From: Halobacillus shinanisalinarum
Lineage (GTDB): Bacteria > Bacillota > Bacilli > Bacillales > Halobacillaceae
Direction of reading: 5' to 3'
NCBI RefSeq assembly: GCF_022919835.1
Contig: NZ_CP095074.1
Coordinates: 682,001-746,000, forward strand
DNA length: 64,000 nt
In this document: piece by piece, positions 36,962-47,142 of the stretch
Position numbering within the stretch: position 1 is the stretch's first letter
How the letters are laid out: every line of letters starts with the position of its first letter
Position numbers and translations under genes: made by a program
Notes under the pieces: model-generated
Told to the model about the DNA's origin: nothing
The model's input: the letters and a program-made list of their open reading frames with translations, nothing else
Database searches by the model: none

Positions 36962-39900
36962 TTATCTTAAAGCCACTGAGGAAGTCCCGAAAAATTCATA
37001 TAATTTACGCAGGCATTCTTCAGATACGTTTAGTGAATACGATTCTCCAAGCTGATACGTTTTGCGATCATCAGAACGAAAAAGTAGTACAGCGGTGTTA
37101 CCTGGGAAATAGCTAGATAGTTTGTTTAACCTGGCTAATGCTTTACTTTCATCAGATATCGTCGTCTTGATAAACAATCTTTGACTTGGTTTATTCTCAT
37201 ACCCTTGTTCATCAAAGTGCGATATAGTAGTGATAACCCATTGTTTCCGGCCATTTCTCTCTTCAACCTTACCTTCAATGATCGCTAACATTTGACTATC
37301 GATCCATAATCTAGCACCTCGATATACATCTGGAAAAAGCACAGCATCTACTTCCGCTGTTTCGTCGCTAATTGTAAGAAACGACATCGGGTCCCCGCGC
37401 TTCGTCCTGATCTCCTTTATTTGCTCAATGACAACAGCAGCTTTAACTGATTTCGGCTGTTGTTGACGGATCGCGTCGTTTAATGTGATGAACTTTTTTT
37501 GGATAAGCTGAGGGCGATGAACCTCAAGCGGATGCTCGGATAAATAGGTACCTAATACTTCCTTTTCCATAGTGAGCTGTTGCAAAATAGGAAGCGGCTC
37601 GATGGAAACCTCCTTCCCTCCCATGTCTAAGTCTGAGCTAAACAATCCAGGCTGATCCTGAAATTCTTTAAACAATTCACCTTGTTCCATGGCCTGGTCG
37701 ATGCTTGCAAGCAAACTGGCACGATTTTGCTGCAACTCATCAAAAGCGCCTGCCATGATTAGTGATTCAATAACAGACCTGGACACTTCCTTACTCGGAA
37801 CTCTCAAACAAAAATCATTTAAATGTTTAAATAATCCCTCTTTTCTAGCTTCTATAATAGCTTGGGCTGCCTGAAAGCCTACCCCTTTTATAGAAAGAAA
37901 ACCTAGCCTTATTGATCCATGCTCGTCTCTTGCATAGGAATGGCTGTGGTTTATCGAAGGTTCCTTTAATTTAGCACTTAAGTCCTTGGCTTCTCGCAAA
38001 TGTGTGGAGAGTTTATCGCGATCACCGATGGTTGAGTTAATGAGCTCAGCTAGGAAATACGAAGGATAATGAGCCTTCAAGTAGGCAAGTTGATAGGAAA
38101 TCACACTATAAGCAACCGCATGACTTCTATTAAAACCGTAACTTGCGAACTTCACAATCCAATCAAACAGTTCGCTTGCGACATTTTCAAGATAACCAAT
38201 AGCTATTGAACTTGTAACAAATTGCTGTCTTTGCTGAACTAACAACTCACGCTGCTTCTTACTTACCGCGCGACGCAATAAGTCTGCTTCTCCAAGAGAG
38301 TACCCGGCCAATTTCTGGGCCACTTGCATGATCTGCTCCTGGTAAACGAGAACCCCAAATGTGGATTGTAAAATCGGCTGTAAATCCTCATGCGGATAGT
38401 CAATATCCTCTACCCCATGCTTCCTATTTATATAAACAGGAATATATTCCATTGGTCCAGGACGATACAGGGCGTTTACTGCAACAACATCTTCGAAATG
38501 AGTCGGCCTTAGACGCTGTAGGACACCTTTCATACCCTGAGATTCTAACTGAAAAACTCCATTTGTCCTTCCTTGTTTTAATAATTCAAAGGTGGACTCA
38601 TCATCCAAAGGAATCGTCTCAATTGAAAAATTCCGATTTCTATAATTTTGTATTTTCTTCTCAATTCTTCTCATCATTGAAAGGTTCCTAAGACCAAGGA
38701 AATCCATTTTTAACAACCCGACAGATTCTATGTCACCCATGGCCATTTGGGTAAGATACACGTTATTCTGCCCTTGCATAAGAGCTGTGTGACGGACGAG
38801 TGGTTCTTCACTTATAACAACCCCTGCAGCATGTGTCGACATATGTCTCGGCAATCCTTCTAGTTGGGTCGCCATCTGAAAAACTTTTTGTAAATGGGGA
38901 GAAGAACGAACATATTCTTTCAAAGGTTCCGACTTTTGAACCTGCTGCTTTAATGTATTTGAAGATCCGCCTTTAATATACTTGAGGATAAAGGCTGCAT
39001 CACTGTGATCAACGCTCATGGTTTTAAATAATTCCCTTAAGACACTTCTTGAGGCAAAAGTACCGAACGTACAAATTTGAGCAACATGCTGGCTCCCATA
39101 TTTATTGGCCACATAACCAATGACTTCATCACGCCTGTCATCAGGAAAGTCAATATCGATATCAGGCATAGTGATTCGTTCAGGATTTAAAAACCGCTCA
39201 AAGAATAGCTTGTAATGAAGTGGATCGACTTGGGTGATGCCTAACAAATAACTGACGATCGATCCTGCTGCTGAACCGCGTCCAGGTCCTGCTTCCATCC
39301 CTGCCTTCTTTGCATAATCAATAAAATCCCATACGATCAAAAAGTAATCACTGAATTGCATCGACATAATAACATCAAGTTCATGATTCAACCTTGCTTT
39401 TGCTTCCTCTTTGTTCTTGCTATATTTTGAATCTAACTCCTGTTCACAAAGAGAGCGCAAGTATTCATCAGATGTTCGCCCGACCGGAACAGGGAAGGCG
39501 GGAATAAGCTGTTGATCAAAGTCTAGTTGCACATCGCAGGATTGGACGATTCTTTGGTTCGTTTCGAGAACTTCAGGCCACCACTCCGTATAATAGTCTT
39601 CCACTTCTCCTGGTGCCTTTAAATATTCATGGCTTCCCCTATGTGCATCAAGAGCGTATTTTTCACCATTGTCAATGGCGCGCAAACAATAGTAAGCATC
39701 CGAACCCGAGGGTTCAAGATAACGCACTTCATTCATTGCTGTCACGGGTATTCCTTTAAGACTTGACCATTCTTTCAATGGTTGATGAAGCTGCCGTTCT
39801 ACACGAACACCGTAATCTTTTACACCTAAGTTTAAATCATTAAAATATGTGTGCCACTCCGAAAGATCTTCTTCCACACGGTCAACCATTCCATTTATAA

Positions 39901-40294
39901 TAGATTGACCCCAGGAAGTATCTGATACGGTAATTACGGCCGCAAGGTTATCTGTTCGTTTTGGTAAATCAGAGAGGGAAAGCTGGTCTTGAGTGGTTTG
40001 CTTCATCGTGCTTATCGAGAGCAGTTTCTGGTACCCTGCTGAATTTTTAGCAAGCAGTACAATAGGAAATGTCTCCCCCTTATACTCGAGATGGACTCTC
40101 ATACCGAGTAAAGGTTTTATCCCCTCCTCTACACAAGTTTTGTAAAAGGTAACTGCCCCACTCATCACATTATCATCCGTTAGTGCAAGAGCAGTGAAGC
40201 CAAGTTCTTTAGCTTTTCTTACAAGGGATGGGATCTGGATTGTACTGTTCATTAAGCTATATCCACTATGTACATGTAAGTGTGTAAATGACAT
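36962..40294 (-). CDS. dnaE: DNA polymerase III subunit alpha (DnaE type)
   Basis: Replicative polymerase that extends RNA primers before hand-off to PolC in Firmicutes. The N-terminal PHP domain starts MSFTHLHVHSGYSLMNSTI. The polymerase core has GPGRGSAAGSIVSYLLGI, PDIDIDFPDDRRDEV (catalytic Asp residues) and FNRSHAVAYSVISYQLAYLKAHYP. The C-terminus has an HhH region (FLSIKGVGFQAAQAI) and an OB domain. From the ATG at 40294 it has 1,110 residues; AGGTGGCACAG precedes it. Frame extension to 40459 is not conserved. Divergent from ytrH. Confidence 0.97.
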   Translation of the reverse strand: MSFTHLHVHSGYSLMNSTIQIPSLVRKAKELGFTALALTDDNVMSGAVTFYKTCVEEGIKPLLGMRVHLEYKGETFPIVLLAKNSAGYQKLLSISTMKQTTQDQLSLSDLPKRTDNLAAVITVSDTSWGQSIINGMVDRVEEDLSEWHTYFNDLNLGVKDYGVRVERQLHQPLKEWSSLKGIPVTAMNEVRYLEPSGSDAYYCLRAIDNGEKYALDAHRGSHEYLKAPGEVEDYYTEWWPEVLETNQRIVQSCDVQLDFDQQLIPAFPVPVGRTSDEYLRSLCEQELDSKYSKNKEEAKARLNHELDVIMSMQFSDYFLIVWDFIDYAKKAGMEAGPGRGSAAGSIVSYLLGITQVDPLHYKLFFERFLNPERITMPDIDIDFPDDRRDEVIGYVANKYGSQHVAQICTFGTFASRSVLRELFKTMSVDHSDAAFILKYIKGGSSNTLKQQVQKSEPLKEYVRSSPHLQKVFQMATQLEGLPRHMSTHAAGVVISEEPLVRHTALMQGQNNVYLTQMAMGDIESVGLLKMDFLGLRNLSMMRRIEKKIQNYRNRNFSIETIPLDDESTFELLKQGRTNGVFQLESQGMKGVLQRLRPTHFEDVVAVNALYRPGPMEYIPVYINRKHGVEDIDYPHEDLQPILQSTFGVLVYQEQIMQVAQKLAGYSLGEADLLRRAVSKKQRELLVQQRQQFVTSSIAIGYLENVASELFDWIVKFASYGFNRSHAVAYSVISYQLAYLKAHYPSYFLAELINSTIGDRDKLSTHLREAKDLSAKLKEPSINHSHSYARDEHGSIRLGFLSIKGVGFQAAQAIIEARKEGLFKHLNDFCLRVPSKEVSRSVIESLIMAGAFDELQQNRASLLASIDQAMEQGELFKEFQDQPGLFSSDLDMGGKEVSIEPLPILQQLTMEKEVLGTYLSEHPLEVHRPQLIQKKFITLNDAIRQQQPKSVKAAVVIEQIKEIRTKRGDPMSFLTISDETAEVDAVLFPDVYRGARLWIDSQMLAIIEGKVEERNGRKQWVITTISHFDEQGYENKPSQRLFIKTTISDESKALARLNKLSSYFPGNTAVLLFRSDDRKTYQLGESYSLNVSEECLRKLYEFFGTSSVALR

Positions 40295-40426
40295 CTGTGC
40301 CACCTCTTTCCTATCTATATTATATGTAAGATCCTCTATGTAAGAAAGCATCCTGCATATTTCGCTACTATAAAGAATAATTTGAGTAATAAAGAAAGAC
40401 AACCTTCTATAAGAAAGAGGGACATA

Positions 40427-40759
40427 ATGGAAGAGAGACTTATAGTATCCATGATCCAATGCTTCTTTATTGCTTTTGGTGTCATAGTGGGCGGAACATT
40501 AATTGGCAGTATCGGCAGCTTCCTTACAGGGGAAGCACCGCTTACTTCCATGTTCAGAATTGCTAAAGGGTTACGTATTTGGGCGATTGTCGCCGCTATA
40601 GGAGGAACATTTGATGCCATTAGCAATTTTGAAAAAGGAATATATGACGGATCTACATTTGATTTATTTAAACAGGTGATGATTATTGTTTCAGCTATGG
40701 GAGGTGTGCAGGCCGCTCTTCTTTTATTCGAATTTCTGCTTGGTGAGGAGGTCACGTAA
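40427..40759 (+). CDS. ytrH: Sporulation membrane protein YtrH
   Basis: Sporulation protein made in the mother cell in B. subtilis and needed for efficient spore formation. From the ATG at 40427 it has 110 residues with three hydrophobic stretches: IVSMIQCFFIAFGVIVGGTLIG, LRIWAIVAAIGGTFDAI and IVSAMGGVQAALLLFEFLLG. AGAGGGA precedes the start. Its stop codon overlaps the ytrI start (TAATG), so the pair is translationally coupled. Confidence 0.9.
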   Translation: MEERLIVSMIQCFFIAFGVIVGGTLIGSIGSFLTGEAPLTSMFRIAKGLRIWAIVAAIGGTFDAISNFEKGIYDGSTFDLFKQVMIIVSAMGGVQAALLLFEFLLGEEVT

Positions 40760-41261
40760 TGTACATCCCCCTCAATTAAGAAATAAGGAATGGAGACGAT
40801 TTTTCGCCGGCATGTTCTTTGGGATGATTTGTGGATATTTAATTTTTATTTTTATAAATGGAGAATTACAAGAACAAATTACGGAAGAAAACATCAAACT
40901 TTCTAATAAGCTTAATGAAATAGAAGGAAAATATGAAGGGCTACTTAACGCTGAAAAAGAAGAAGATGAAGAACGAACGGAAGGATTAACTGTACAAGAG
41001 GTCATTGTAGAATTCCTAAATACTAAAGAGCTTGAGGTTGATAAGCTCACGCAACATGAACTTTCATCAATGGTGAAAGATCAACTTACTTCTGTAACCG
41101 GTAGAGATATCGATGAAGCTGCAAAGCAAACGCAGTTAATGATCTCCGCCATTGAAAATAAAACCTTTGTTGTTGACGATTTTACGTATCAATTAACCGT
41201 AAAGCAACTGATTATAGCCAATAAGCTTAGAATCCGCTTATCGATCTCCATAGAACGATAA
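40759..41261 (+). pseudogene. ytrI: ytrI (sporulation membrane protein), interrupted by a one-base deletion at codons 4-5
   Basis: Membrane-anchored sporulation protein, partner of YtrH. GGAGG followed seven bases later by ATG (40759-40761, overlapping the ytrH TAA) begins MYIP and meets a stop after six codons. With one more C in the C5 run 40767-40771 it reads MYIPPQLRNKEWRRFFAG, matching the family N-terminus, and continues to the stop at 41261 for 167 residues, the B. subtilis length. After the break the chain shows one membrane helix (FFGMICGYLIFIFING) and a coiled, acidic part. The perfect start signals argue that the gene is real and the run is one base short. Confidence 0.88.
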
Positions 41262-41262
41262 A

Positions 41263-41300
41263 TGAGGCAACAGGTTCTGTTTTTAAAACCTGTTGCTCTT
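41263..41300. terminator. Bidirectional terminator between ytrI and nrnA
   Basis: GCAACAGGTT, A/T-rich loop, AACCTGTTGC between two convergent genes, with T-rich flanks. Confidence 0.82.
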
Positions 41301-41302
41301 AT

Positions 41303-42250
41303 TTATTTACCGAAGGCTTGGCATGCTTCCTTTAGTTCTTTGGCAATGTCTTCTGTCTCATCCCATGAATAGGCGGACGCCCCCGCCGCCATTGGGTGGC
41401 CTCCCCCATTGTGATTGGCAGCAATCTTATTAACAACAGGTCCCCTTGAACGAAGGCGCACTCGAATTACATCTTCCTCTTCCACAAAAAACGCCCAAGC
41501 TAAGATTCCTTCTATGTCTCCAAGTAAACCGACAAGTGCACTAGTTTCTGTAGTTGTTACGTTATATTCTTCAAGAATTTCCTTAGGCAGCCGAACTGTG
41601 CTATATCCCGCTTCATTTACGGTGAAATTTTGCAGGACATACCCTTTTAATTTAGCCACATTTATTGATGTCTTGTACATATTTTTATAAAGCTCGGGTC
41701 GATCAAATGAATAGCCCACAAGCTCGGCCGCCGAGGTTAATGTATCATGTGTTGTACTTGGAAACAGAAATCGGCCTGTATCCCCAACGATTCCGGCATA
41801 AACTAATTTCGCTGCCCGTGTATTAAAGTCAAACCCTAAGTCAGAGGCATCCTTAAAAAGAGTGTAAATCATTTCACAAGTAGAGCTTGCTTCGGTGTTC
41901 ACCCAGCTGATATCCCCATAATCATCCACCACCGGATGGTGATCAATTTTAATCAGCCTATCTCCTTTGCCGTATCTCTGGTCATCAATACGCGCCTGGT
42001 TTGCCGTATCGCAAACAATCACAAGGGCCCCTTGATAATCTTCATCTGAAACTTGATCCATTTTTGTTAAGAATTCTAAGGAAGGTTCACCCTCCCCTGT
42101 TATCAATACTTTTTTAGCTGGAAAACTATGCTTGATCATTTCAGCTAAGCCAGCCTGTGACCCAAAAGCATCGGGGTCTGGCCGAACGTGACGATGTATG
42201 ATAATGGTTTCATAGTCTACGATCGCTTCTGCAATTTTTATCGTTAGCAT
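41303..42250 (-). CDS. nrnA: Bifunctional oligoribonuclease / pAp phosphatase NrnA
   Basis: DHH/DHHA1-family phosphoesterase that degrades short RNA oligonucleotides and converts 3'-phosphoadenosine 5'-phosphate to AMP. The 315 residues have metal motifs HRHVRPDPDAFGSQ, VIVCDTANQARID, LIKIDHHPVVDDYGD (DHH) and GIVGDTGRFLF. The C-terminal DHHA1 domain includes VRLRSRGPVVNKIA and NGGGHPMAAGA. Known as YtqI in B. subtilis, at the same map position between ytrI and ytpI. Confidence 0.95.
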   Translation of the reverse strand: MLTIKIAEAIVDYETIIIHRHVRPDPDAFGSQAGLAEMIKHSFPAKKVLITGEGEPSLEFLTKMDQVSDEDYQGALVIVCDTANQARIDDQRYGKGDRLIKIDHHPVVDDYGDISWVNTEASSTCEMIYTLFKDASDLGFDFNTRAAKLVYAGIVGDTGRFLFPSTTHDTLTSAAELVGYSFDRPELYKNMYKTSINVAKLKGYVLQNFTVNEAGYSTVRLPKEILEEYNVTTTETSALVGLLGDIEGILAWAFFVEEEDVIRVRLRSRGPVVNKIAANHNGGGHPMAAGASAYSWDETEDIAKELKEACQAFGK

Positions 42251-42379
42251 TATTTCAATCCTTTCTCCCTATTGTTCCTTTCCTTATTAAAACACAAAAT
42301 TGACTTTAACAGGTAGCAAAATCGAAGGAAACAAGCTACAATGGGTAGGGTAAAAACTTATCTTCAGGAGTCGATCAGC

Positions 42380-42670
42380 TTGATTATTTTCCCAACTATT
42401 ATACTTATCGCTTTTTTCCTTTATATTTACTATAAAGTCATGCTTGTTAAATCACGTGATCCACTACAGCAGGCCTATATGAATAGCAAGGCGAAAATTT
42501 GCTTAGGAACCTTTGTATTTTTCTTCGGGATTAACCAATACCTTTTTTATGAAACACGTTTGTCTTTATTCATCGGCATCATTTTTCTTATATTAGGTAT
42601 ATTTCAATTCCGTCTTGGTATCAAATCAAGCCGCCATTACCGTAATGAATATAGCAAACATCGTGCCTGA
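42380..42670 (+). CDS. ytpI: YtpI-like small membrane protein
   Basis: Member of the YtpI family, small membrane proteins of unknown function encoded between nrnA and ytoI. Three hydrophobic segments: LIIFPTIILIAFFLYIYYKV, ICLGTFVFFFGINQYLFYE and LSLFIGIIFLILGIFQFRLG, followed by a basic tail. I prefer the TTG at 42380 (AGGAG about nine bases before it, 96 residues) over the ATG at 42341, which has no ribosome-binding site. The start is the uncertain part. Confidence 0.78.
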   Translation: MIIFPTIILIAFFLYIYYKVMLVKSRDPLQQAYMNSKAKICLGTFVFFFGINQYLFYETRLSLFIGIIFLILGIFQFRLGIKSSRHYRNEYSKHRA

Positions 42671-42708
42671 CCTATTTTTTGAGAATACCACAAATATAAT
42701 TATATAAA

Positions 42709-42923
42709 AGAGGATGTTCAAAAAGTCACCGAATGATAAACGACGAATTTCTTCGTTGCTCGTTTTTTCCGGTCCTCACGTAGGAAAGGCATACGCTGTG
42801 GTCCTCAAAACGTTCGCTCCTCGAACTTCTTGAGGCGCATAGGGCGTGCTCGTGTCGACTTTGTCACAGGAGGTAACGATCTTTGTCGACGTTCTCATTC
42901 GTCAACTTTTTGAAACACACACT
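42709..42923 (+). repeat. MITE-like element, most complete copy
   Basis: Left end AGAGGATGTTCAAAAAGTC and right end reading GACTTTTTGAAACACACACT-like inwards are imperfect inverted repeats. The interior (CGAATTTCTTCGTTGCTCG, CCGGTCCTCACGTA, GTCGACTTTGTCACAGGAGG, TCGACGTTCTCATTCGTCAAC) is shared with the inverse copy at 50026-50225. No open frame of interest. It ends next to the ytoI terminator. Confidence 0.78.
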
Positions 42924-42926
42924 AAA

Positions 42927-42973
42927 AGCTGTCTCAAAGGTCGCAGCAGGTGACCTTCGAGACAGCTTTTCTT
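42927..42973 (-). terminator. Terminator of ytoI
   Basis: AAGCTGTCTCGAAGGTC, loop, GACCTTTGAGACAGCTTTT on the minus strand. Confidence 0.88.
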
Positions 42974-42979
42974 GTTTAA

Positions 42980-44292
42980 TTACCTATCAATGAGCTGGGC
43001 CATTAACAAGGCTTTTCCCACAATTGAGTTTTGGTGATGAACTTCCACATCTACCTTTGCAAATTTTCTCCCTACTTCTAGAATCTGAGGTTTAATTTCT
43101 ATTTCACTTTCTAATTGAACCGGCTTAATGAAGAAAACAGAGATATTTTCTACGACTAAATCTCCTTTTTTATGCTTGCTTAACAGACGACTCGTTGATT
43201 CTGTTATGAGTGACGTGAATACACCATAAGACATCGTACCAAGCTGGTTCGTCATTTGTGGAGTTACTTTTGTCTTTAAAACATACTCACCGGCTTGCGC
43301 CTCTCCTAACTCTAGTTGGCTTGTTATAAGATCATCAATCGTTTCCCCGACTTGAGGCTGCCGCTGGATTTGCTGTAATGCCTTTAACACATCCTGTCTT
43401 GAGATAATTCCTTGCAGCTTCTGTGATGGATCTACCACAGGCATAAGCTCAATCCCTTCCCACACCATCATGTGAGCAGCATTTGCTAACGATGTATTCG
43501 TCTGAACAATCATCGGATTTTTCGTCATTACTTTATCGATTTTGATCTGCTTATCCTTGCCAATAACATCTTTAGATGTCACCATTCCTACGACGCGATT
43601 CTTTTTATCAACGACAGGGTACCGGCTGTGAAGCGTTTCTTCATTCAACTGATGCCAATTCTGAACATAGTCATTCGTTGTTAGAAATTTGGATTCATCA
43701 AATGGCGTGTAAATATCATTAACTAACACGATTTCCTTTTTAATAAGTTGATCATAAATAGCTCGGTTAATCATAGCAGCTACTGTAAAAGTATCATAAC
43801 TTGTTGAAATAACAGGCAATTTCTTTTCATCAGCAAGTCGTTTCACGGACTCTCCTGTATCAAAGCCACCTGTAATAAGTACAGCAGCCCCTTCATTAAC
43901 GGCAAGTTCATGTGCATTTGTCCGATTTCCAACAATGAGCAGTGAACCTGCTTCAGTGTAGCGCATCATCGCATCCAACTTCATCGCACCGATTACGAAT
44001 TTGTTAAGTGTCTTATATAGACCTTCTCTTCCCCCAGAACCTGTCCATCAACGATATTAATAATTTCAGCAAAAGTTAACCTTTCAATATTTTCTTTCTT
44101 CTTTTTCTCTATTCGTATCGTACCTACCCGTTCAATTGTGCTGACAAGGTCTTGATTCTCCGCTTCCTTAATGGCACGATAGGCCGTCCCTTCACTTACA
44201 TTTAATACTTTTGCGATTCCTCTGACTGAAATTTTACTTCCCACAGATAAGGAATCAATATGATCCAGAATTTGTTCATGTTTGGTAGTCAT
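42980..44292 (-). pseudogene. ytoI: ytoI (HTH-DRTGG-CBS-hotdog protein), interrupted by a one-base deletion
   Basis: Cytoplasmic protein of unknown function with, in order, a GntR-like helix-turn-helix (MTTKHEQILDHI, VRGIAKVLNVSEGTAYRAIKE), a DRTGG domain, two CBS motifs (SRYPVVDKKNRVVGMVT, ELMPVVDPSQKLQGIIS) that usually bind adenine nucleotides, and a C-terminal hot-dog domain. The frame from ATG 44292 (GGTGAGGAA upstream) is lost after DGQVLGEEK. Adding one C to the plus-strand C5 run 44031-44035 gives DGQVLGGREGLYKTLNKF and joins the downstream frame (KFVIGAMKLDAMMRY). This restores 437 residues, as in B. subtilis YtoI. Confidence 0.88.
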
Positions 44293-44378
44293 TTCCTCAC
44301 CAAGCTTTCTAACTGTACTAGTATATTGATCGTTAATTGTTATTATACAAGTGATACAGTTCCACCGCAATTTTATAA

Positions 44379-44787
44379 GAAAAGCGGAAAGGGGCGTTTA
44401 GACCTGAAACGCATAAGCAGAGCACTGCAGTGAAGTGATCTTTCTTCACGGAAGTGAACTGCTTATGTCGCGAAGGTCTGCGCCTTACAGCTAGACAATA
44501 GGAAAGCGAAGGCGTCTTGGTCATGTATGAGAGGATGTTCGGTTAACTTCGGCACGTCCTGTGCCAACACCGAACGACCCCACGTCCTGTGGGGCCTCGA
44601 CAAGCATAAGCAGAGCGGCGAAGTGGGATGATCTTCCCCCACGGAGCCGAACTGCTTATATCGCGAAGATCTGCCCCTCGCAGCTAGACAGTAGAAAAGC
44701 GGAGGTGCCCTGATAGACACGACTAGCATAAGCGGGGCGATTTCGACCCGCTTATGTCTCGAGGGTCTGGGCGCCGAAGCTAAACAT
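44379..44787. repeat. Array of three hairpin repeats; the middle one carries a nested insert
   Basis: Copies begin at 44379, 44502 and 44694 with GAAA(A)GCG. The first is 123 bases, GGGGCGTTTAGACCT paired with AGGTCTGCGCC. The second is 192 bases, 69 longer. The excess at about 44530-44600 holds GTTCGG ... CCGAAC around GGCAC-GTCCT-GTGCC, then CCCCAC-GTCCT-GTGGGG. The third is 94 bases without the insert. No coding sequence is evident in 44293-44824 apart from these repeats and the ytkL terminator. Confidence 0.82.
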
Positions 44788-44818
44788 AAAAAACCCACGA
44801 GAGCCTCGTGGGTTTTTC
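44788..44818 (-). terminator. Terminator of ytkL
   Basis: AAAAACCCACGAG, AGG/CCT loop, CTCGTGGGTTTTT, right after the ytkL stop. Confidence 0.88.
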
Positions 44819-44824
44819 TGCTAT

Positions 44825-45505
44825 TTATAAGGTGATTGATTCCCCTGGTTTTAAGGCTTTCCCTTTACCAGGTTTTACTTTTGCAGCGAAATCTTCACCA
44901 TCTTGATTAATCAAGTCGAATGTGTTGTAGTGAATCGGAACCACCTGTTTTGCTTTTATCCACTCAGCAGCAGTCAGGGCATCTTCTGGCCCCATCGTAA
45001 AGTTATCTCCAATAGGGAGGAAAGCTAAATCAATGTCATTCCGTTCTCCGATCATTTTTAAGTCAGTGAATAGTCCCGTATCTCCAGCATGATAAATTGT
45101 TTTTCCGTCAATGGTTAATAAAATTCCTGTAGGCATCCCTGTGTAAATAATCGATCCATCCTCTTCTGTATAAGAGGAACCATGGAAGGCTTGAGTGAAT
45201 TTCACCTCACCAAAATCGAAAGTATGACTGCCACCAATATACATTGGATGTGCATTAAGATCTTTACTTCCCAAGTAGGCAGCCAATTCGAACGGTGCTA
45301 CTATTTGTGCGTCGTTACGTTTGGCAATTTCGAATGTATCCCCAACGTGATCATTATGACCGTGCGTGAGTAAGATGACATCAGCTTTCACGTCATCCGC
45401 GTTTAAGTCAGTATTCCCGTTCTCTGAAATGTAGGGATCAAACAAAATTGTTTTTCCGTTCGCTTCTACTTTTACAACAGAATGTCCATGATAAGATACT
45501 TTCAC
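44825..45505 (-). CDS. ytkL: Metallo-beta-lactamase-fold hydrolase YtkL (UPF0173)
   Basis: Predicted metal-dependent hydrolase of the UPF0173 family; substrate unknown. [24 protein letters not shown] is followed by the zinc motif [12 protein letters not shown], then [13 protein letters not shown] and VPIHYNTF. From the GTG at 45503-45505 (AGGAG seven bases before it) it has 226 residues, the usual length; the frame to 45541 is an extension. It lies 39 bases downstream of the aminopropyltransferase gene on the same strand. Confidence 0.92.
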   Translation of the reverse strand: MKVSYHGHSVVKVEANGKTILFDPYISENGNTDLNADDVKADVILLTHGHNDHVGDTFEIAKRNDAQIVAPFELAAYLGSKDLNAHPMYIGGSHTFDFGEVKFTQAFHGSSYTEEDGSIIYTGMPTGILLTIDGKTIYHAGDTGLFTDLKMIGERNDIDLAFLPIGDNFTMGPEDALTAAEWIKAKQVVPIHYNTFDLINQDGEDFAAKVKPGKGKALKPGESITL

Positions 45506-45544
45506 ACTTACACTCCTCTTCGATATTTTGACCCGTACCATTCA

Positions 45545-47094
45545 TCAATAGTGTTGCCAGGCTTGCTCATACTTCTGAATTAAATTAGGATCAATTAATG
45601 TATTTGGTTCTAACGTGACGGTCTCACCGTCCCTATTTACTATTTCCCTATCTTCATCTTTTCCAAACACGGTCATAGATTTCAGTAACTCGTCGGTAAG
45701 AAATTCGGTTTTCTGTTTTATATCTAAACTGCCTACATCGATAGGTTCACGGCTTGCCATAACAAATCCCCAGTTTCCGAAGCTTGGAATATCAACATGG
45801 AAATTCTCAATGGAAAGGCCTGTTGACGCTATCGTCTCACTGATTGTCCAATACACTTCTGTTGCAAAAACAGGACTTGTCGATTGGACCATGGCTGCCC
45901 CACCTGGCGCTAGATGGTTTCTCACGAGTGAATAAAATTCTTTTGTATATAATTTATTTAAACTCTCATTATTCGGGTCTGGCAAATCAATAATAATGAC
46001 ATCATAAAACTGTTCCGCGTTTTCAAGAAACTGAAAGGCATCCTTATTATAAACGGTTACCCTATCATCCATAAGTGAGCCATCGTTTAACTGAAGTAAA
46101 TGATAATTCGTGTTTGCTAAATGTGTAACAGCAGGATCAAGATCAACGAGCGTAATCTCTTCTACATCGGAATAACCTAATAATTCTTTAGCTGCCAAAC
46201 CATCTCCACCCCTAGAACGAGAACTTCCTCATGACTTTCTGCCTGTGCCATCGGGGGATGCACAAGCGTTTCATGATAACGATGTTCATCAGAAGAACTA
46301 AATTGGAGCGACCCATTCAAGTAAAGCCGGGTATCCCCTTGCTCTTTCGTTAATACAATCCGTTGATAAGCACTCTCCTCCATGTAGATAACGGGATCTT
46401 TATAAAGCTTTTGTTCAAAAGAAAACGCCATCTCTTCGCCGAAAAAAAGCCCGCCAACTAACAGCACACCAATCACACCTGCAGCTGTCCCATGTAATGC
46501 TATATTTTTAATTTCTGAACGAAACAAGTAGAGTATCACAACGGCTACAGCTAAATTAATACAGGCAACGAAAAAAGCACTTTTGACCATACCCATTTGT
46601 GGACGCAAGTAAAAGGCGAACAGTAAGCCGCCAATTAAGCCGCCCGCATAATCTGAAAACAGCACCCTCGCCGTGCTCCTGCTTAACTTCACACCAATTT
46701 CATTTGCTTTTCTTATTAAAATCGGTAGTTCAACCCCTGTCAGGGCACCAATTGTAAAAGTTACTAAATATAAGAATAGGGCATCAGACCCCCCTGGAGC
46801 AAAAGCCGTCATACCAAACATCAAGAAACTTGAGAATCCACCGATTAAGGCGACCATAAATTCGATCCACACAAATGTTAAGATCAACTTTTTCATCACT
46901 TTTTCACTGATACTTGCTCCAATTCCCATACCTGTTAAAAACAAACTAATTGTCAGCGTATACTGTTTCACACCATCACCAAGTATGTACGAGCCTAATG
47001 CCCCAAAGAGCACCTCGAAAATAATCCCACAAATCGAGACAATCCCAGATGCCCAATAAATCAGTCGACTTTTCTTAACGGCTTGTTCATTCAT
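45545..47094 (-). pseudogene. Membrane-bound polyamine aminopropyltransferase (SpeE domain), interrupted by a one-base deletion
   Basis: Transfers aminopropyl groups from decarboxylated SAM to a polyamine, in the membrane-anchored form. Start ATG 47094 behind GGGGTGAAGG. Residues 1-220 hold about seven membrane helices (YWASGIVSICGIIFEVLFG, GALTGVELPIL, SDYAGGLIGGLLFAFYLRP). The rest is a spermidine-synthase fold: AYQRIVLTKEQ, LYLNGSLQFSSSDEHRYHE, the SAM loop, LVDLDPAVT and the catalytic DVIIIDLPDPN. The frame breaks in the SAM loop: LVLGVEMVW should be LVLGGGDGLAAKEL. One more C in the C4 run 46209-46212 repairs it to 516 residues. Separated from the PspA operon only by a repeat and a terminator. 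Confidence 0.87.
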
Positions 47095-47142
47095 TGCCTT
47101 CACCCCTACATCGTACATCCTAACTGTTCACGGCTTTCCTCG

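Noticed and set aside
44333..44798. Two open frames on the minus strand
   Set aside because: Both lie inside the hairpin-repeat array; repeated motifs (for example SRHKQF and SRYKQF) simply mirror the DNA repeat.
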